Below, piece after piece: positions 61,669 to 64,000 of a stretch of DNA of 64,000 nucleotides. Source of the DNA: Balneolaceae bacterium UBA7797. GTDB lineage: Bacteria; Bacteroidota; Rhodothermia; Balneolales; Balneolaceae. The translations under genes were made by a program, and so were the position numbers. The stretch covers positions 1 through 64,000 of the forward strand of contig DLCN01000015.1 in NCBI GenBank assembly GCA_002480645.1, written 5' to 3'. The notes under the pieces were generated by a model, which was given only the letters and a program-made list of their open reading frames with translations, made no database searches and was not told where the DNA came from. The stretch's first letter is position 1. The number at the start of each line of letters is the position of its first letter.

Positions 61669-62143
61669 TCAACTACCATCAAAACGAATTCATGAGTCAG
61701 CCATAAGTGCATGGCGGGTTTCGGCCTTAGTATTCGGACTACTTTATTTTACAATATTCGTGGTTGGTTTACTGCTCTATATCTTTGAGGATGTATCCAT
61801 CTATTTACCGGTTGGTACAGGACTATTATCACTTTTGCTTTATTACCTGACTGCTTTTGTTTTTCCGAAAATTCGTTGGCAGAGGTGGCGGTATGATGTA
61901 ACAGAACAAGGGGTGGATATGCACCGGGGAATCATTATTCTAAAACGTACCATGGTTCCCATAAACCGGATCCAGCATGTGGATACCAAACAGGGACCGA
62001 TATACCGCCGGTACGGACTTTCATCCATTAGTTTATCCACGGCGGCTACCACTCATGATATACCTGCGCTGGATGATGCCACCGCTCTGGAACTACGGAA
62101 TCTGATCTCAGAAATGGTAAGAAAGGTTAAGGAAGATGTCTGA
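61631..62143 (+). CDS. PH-domain membrane protein, YdbS-like (bPH2)
   Basis: A 170-aa membrane protein with two transmembrane helices (about 30-55 and 60-80) and a cytosolic bPH2 (DUF304) domain with the core RWRYDVTEQGVDMHRGIII, then TMVPINRIQHVDTKQGPIYR and LSSISLSTAATTHDIPALDD. The start overlaps the end of the MFS gene by 38 nt (ATG 61631) or 20 nt (ATG 61649), and the end overlaps the next gene by 8 nt. In Bacillus, the paired ydbS-ydbT genes encode related membrane proteins implicated in resistance to antimicrobial peptides. A role in the envelope is inferred. Confidence 0.88.
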   Translation: MEQTLSMEPKLIDQLPSKRIHESAISAWRVSALVFGLLYFTIFVVGLLLYIFEDVSIYLPVGTGLLSLLLYYLTAFVFPKIRWQRWRYDVTEQGVDMHRGIIILKRTMVPINRIQHVDTKQGPIYRRYGLSSISLSTAATTHDIPALDDATALELRNLISEMVRKVKEDV

Positions 62144-63566
62144 ATTTCGCCGACAGCATCCGGTAGCAGCCGTAACTCAGTTATTAGCCGTACTTCGTCA
62201 GAACTTCATCACCTTTTTATTGGTGATCTTTTTCGGATCTCGAAATACCGGGGAATATTTCTGGTATTTCTTTTTGTTTGGTATTGTGATGGCGGCCGTG
62301 CTTGGGGTTTTTAGCTGGTTCAGATTCTATTATCGGGTCATTGGAAGTGAGTTACAGATCAAGAAGGGGATCTTCATTCGTAAAAATATCTATTTAAGTA
62401 AAGACAGAATTCAGGTTATTAATATCACCGAGGGGTTTATTCAGCGATTATTTGGGTTGGTTTCGGTGGAGGTGAAAACTGCCGGAAGCGGAACGGAGAA
62501 TGCAAAGATCAATGCGATCAGCCGTACAGAGGCCGAGGAATTACGCACGGTACTAAGAACAACAGATGAACCCGCATACGTAGGTATAGAAGAAGAGGAA
62601 GTGGTGATAAAGAGCAAATATCCGTTTCGTTCTTTATCTGCAAAACAGTTAATGATCGCCGCACTAACTTCAGGAAATTTCGGGGTTATTGCATCCATTC
62701 TTGGTGCCATTTCGGGGCAAATGGATGAGCTCATCAATCAGGAAAATGTGGAATATGTGATGGATCATGTTCCAATGGTGAATACCGGCTCAGTATGGTT
62801 AGAGTTTTTTATTCTGTTATTTGTGGTTTCCTATTTGTTATCGATAGGAGGAGTGATCCTTCGGTTCTATAATTTTAAAGTGGAGAAAAAGGAGAAAGAA
62901 CTACACATAACCAGTGGACTTCTGGAGCGAAAGAACATAACAGTACCCTTCAACCGGATTCAGGCCATTCGGTTTGTAGAAGGTGTATTGAGACAACCCT
63001 TCGGATACGGAATGTTATATGTGGAAAGTGCCGGGTTTGAACAAAAAGATCAGCATAAATCATTGGTGCTGTTTCCACTGATAAGAAAAGACCAGCTGGA
63101 GCAGTTTTTTAATGAATTTATACCTGAATATTATGTGCCTGAAGAAAGTATAAAACCACCAGAACGGGCTTTTATCAAATATCTTCGTAAACCAAATTAT
63201 ATACTGATCCCCCTAGTCCCGTTGGTTTGGTATTTCTGGAGTTTTGGATGGTTATTATTCTTCTTAATGATCCCCTTGGCGTTATATGGCAGGCAACGAT
63301 TCAAAGATGCGGAATTGTCTTTCGATAGCCACCTGATGAAACTGCAATATCGGGTATTTGCGAAAACGACGGCACTCGTGCGAAGAAACAGAGTGCAGGT
63401 TTCTGATCTTTCTGTGAACCCCTTTCAGCGAAGAAAGGATCTGTGTCACCTTACCATAACAGCAGCGTCGGGTGCAGGAGGGAAGCTGTTTAGTTTACAC
63501 GATATGGATGGAGCATCTGCGATGAAAGCAGCTAAATGGGCGGGTTCAAGCGATAAGGTAAACTAA
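62136..63566 (+). CDS. PH-domain membrane protein, YdbT-like (multiple bPH2 domains)
   Basis: A 476-aa membrane protein with repeated units of a transmembrane pair plus a bPH2 domain. The repeats contain RIQVINITEGFIQRLFGLVSVEV, shown here in two parts (RIQVINITEG, RLFGLVSVEV), and FNRIQAIRFVEGVLRQPFGYG. A third, degenerate PH-like unit follows near the C-terminus (NRVQVSDLSVNPFQR). It forms the YdbT half of the YdbS/YdbT pair and overlaps the upstream gene by 8 nt, so the two proteins are probably made together and may form a complex (inference). Function in the family is only partly known. Confidence 0.88.
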   Translation: MSEFRRQHPVAAVTQLLAVLRQNFITFLLVIFFGSRNTGEYFWYFFLFGIVMAAVLGVFSWFRFYYRVIGSELQIKKGIFIRKNIYLSKDRIQVINITEGFIQRLFGLVSVEVKTAGSGTENAKINAISRTEAEELRTVLRTTDEPAYVGIEEEEVVIKSKYPFRSLSAKQLMIAALTSGNFGVIASILGAISGQMDELINQENVEYVMDHVPMVNTGSVWLEFFILLFVVSYLLSIGGVILRFYNFKVEKKEKELHITSGLLERKNITVPFNRIQAIRFVEGVLRQPFGYGMLYVESAGFEQKDQHKSLVLFPLIRKDQLEQFFNEFIPEYYVPEESIKPPERAFIKYLRKPNYILIPLVPLVWYFWSFGWLLFFLMIPLALYGRQRFKDAELSFDSHLMKLQYRVFAKTTALVRRNRVQVSDLSVNPFQRRKDLCHLTITAASGAGGKLFSLHDMDGASAMKAAKWAGSSDKVN

Positions 63567-63567
63567 T

Positions 63568-63966
63568 ATGACCTTTCAAGAGCTGCTTCAATTATTTTTC
63601 GTCCACCGAGAATTAGAAGTAGTTTTCAATGCCGGTGACAAGAAATTATGGTTTGATCTCATCACTATTGAAGGCGAAAAATTAACAGTGCAAAGCTGTT
63701 GCGGTAACGGTCATTTTGTACGTGGTACCGTTCTGTTAATGAAAGAAACAAATACACCCATGTATATTTCGGCCTACATGGATCAGCTCGAATTATTTAA
63801 AAGGTCTGAGCATTACTATCCGGTCAGTAAACCCAGGATCCGTTTACTGGATGCTGTCGGGTTTAATGATTTTGAAATAATTGACCACTCGTGCTCAAAT
63901 AAGACGCTGTCAATTTCACTACAACCGGTTACAGAGACCGCATTTGGACTGAATGTACGATCGTAA
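63568..63966 (+). CDS. Unknown soluble protein at the end of the PH-domain run
   Basis: A 132-aa protein with no signal peptide or transmembrane helix. It is predicted mixed alpha/beta, with a notable SCCGNGHF segment near residue 43 containing adjacent cysteines. It begins one base after the stop of the YdbT-like gene, so it is in the same transcript and likely co-regulated. No family is recognised. Confidence 0.7.
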   Translation: MTFQELLQLFFVHRELEVVFNAGDKKLWFDLITIEGEKLTVQSCCGNGHFVRGTVLLMKETNTPMYISAYMDQLELFKRSEHYYPVSKPRIRLLDAVGFNDFEIIDHSCSNKTLSISLQPVTETAFGLNVRS

Positions 63967-64000
63967 GATCCCGGTACTCAACCTAAGGCTACATCAAGCA

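Overview
The window looks like the chromosome of a Bacteroidota-like bacterium of the Balneolales/Rhodothermia type. Three secreted proteins (7786-8445, 20595-23261, 34533-35762) end in the same roughly 80-residue module that opens with NYPNPFNP and closes with a basic M(T/M)LIK tail, the type A sorting domain of the type IX secretion system (T9SS), in the NPFNPTT style common in that group. Most genes lack a clear Shine-Dalgarno, several start at TTG, and at least one promoter fits the Bacteroidota TTTG/TAnnTTTG pattern. There is no plasmid, prophage, CRISPR array or recognisable insertion sequence. The genome assignment is inference, because no rRNA is present.

Layout. 0-13.5 kb is housekeeping: tRNA-Arg(ACG), ahcY with a TlpA-like lipoprotein, an L-2-hydroxyglutarate oxidase, a tandem universal stress protein, a large FAD/Fe-S 2-hydroxyacid dehydrogenase, a T9SS-exported monohaem cytochrome, recN, a four-helix-bundle gene sitting between inverted repeats, an RluD-type pseudouridine synthase and small hypothetical genes.

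13.6-31.3 kb is a glycan utilisation region. A SusB-type GH97 lipoprotein stands behind two palindromic operator-like sites. A ROK regulator is transcribed the other way. Then come a TonB-dependent receptor, a large surface beta-helix protein with carbohydrate-binding-like modules, and a tight six-gene operon: SSS symporter, GH130 phosphorylase, cellobiose/mannobiose 2-epimerase, GH5 mannanase and two tandem GH26 mannanases. Read together: mannan is cut outside by GH26/GH5, oligosaccharides enter through the TonB receptor, mannobiose crosses the inner membrane (probably by the SSS carrier), is epimerised to mannosyl-glucose and is phosphorolysed to mannose-1-phosphate and glucose. No SusD is present.

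31.3-41.5 kb holds a chemoreceptor with a sigma-28-like promoter, an aldo/keto reductase coupled to a GH16 beta-glucanase, a membrane class III nucleotide cyclase, a large BNR/VPS10-type propeller protein and an NTF2-DUF1080 fusion. 41.5-48.3 kb carries two ABC-F ATPases (Uup-like and EttA) around PEP carboxylase, with an unexplained open frame just before ettA. 48.3-60.1 kb is dominated by three paralogous soluble four-PAS histidine kinases with no response regulator in sight, interleaved with a GntR/UTRA regulator, a novel lipoprotein, a CoA-transferase, a small membrane-barrel-like protein and a very small gene (22 aa) followed by an intrinsic terminator. 60.3-64 kb has an Atg22/UMF1-type MFS transporter and a four-gene overlapping run with two PH-domain (YdbS/YdbT-like) membrane proteins and an unknown protein.
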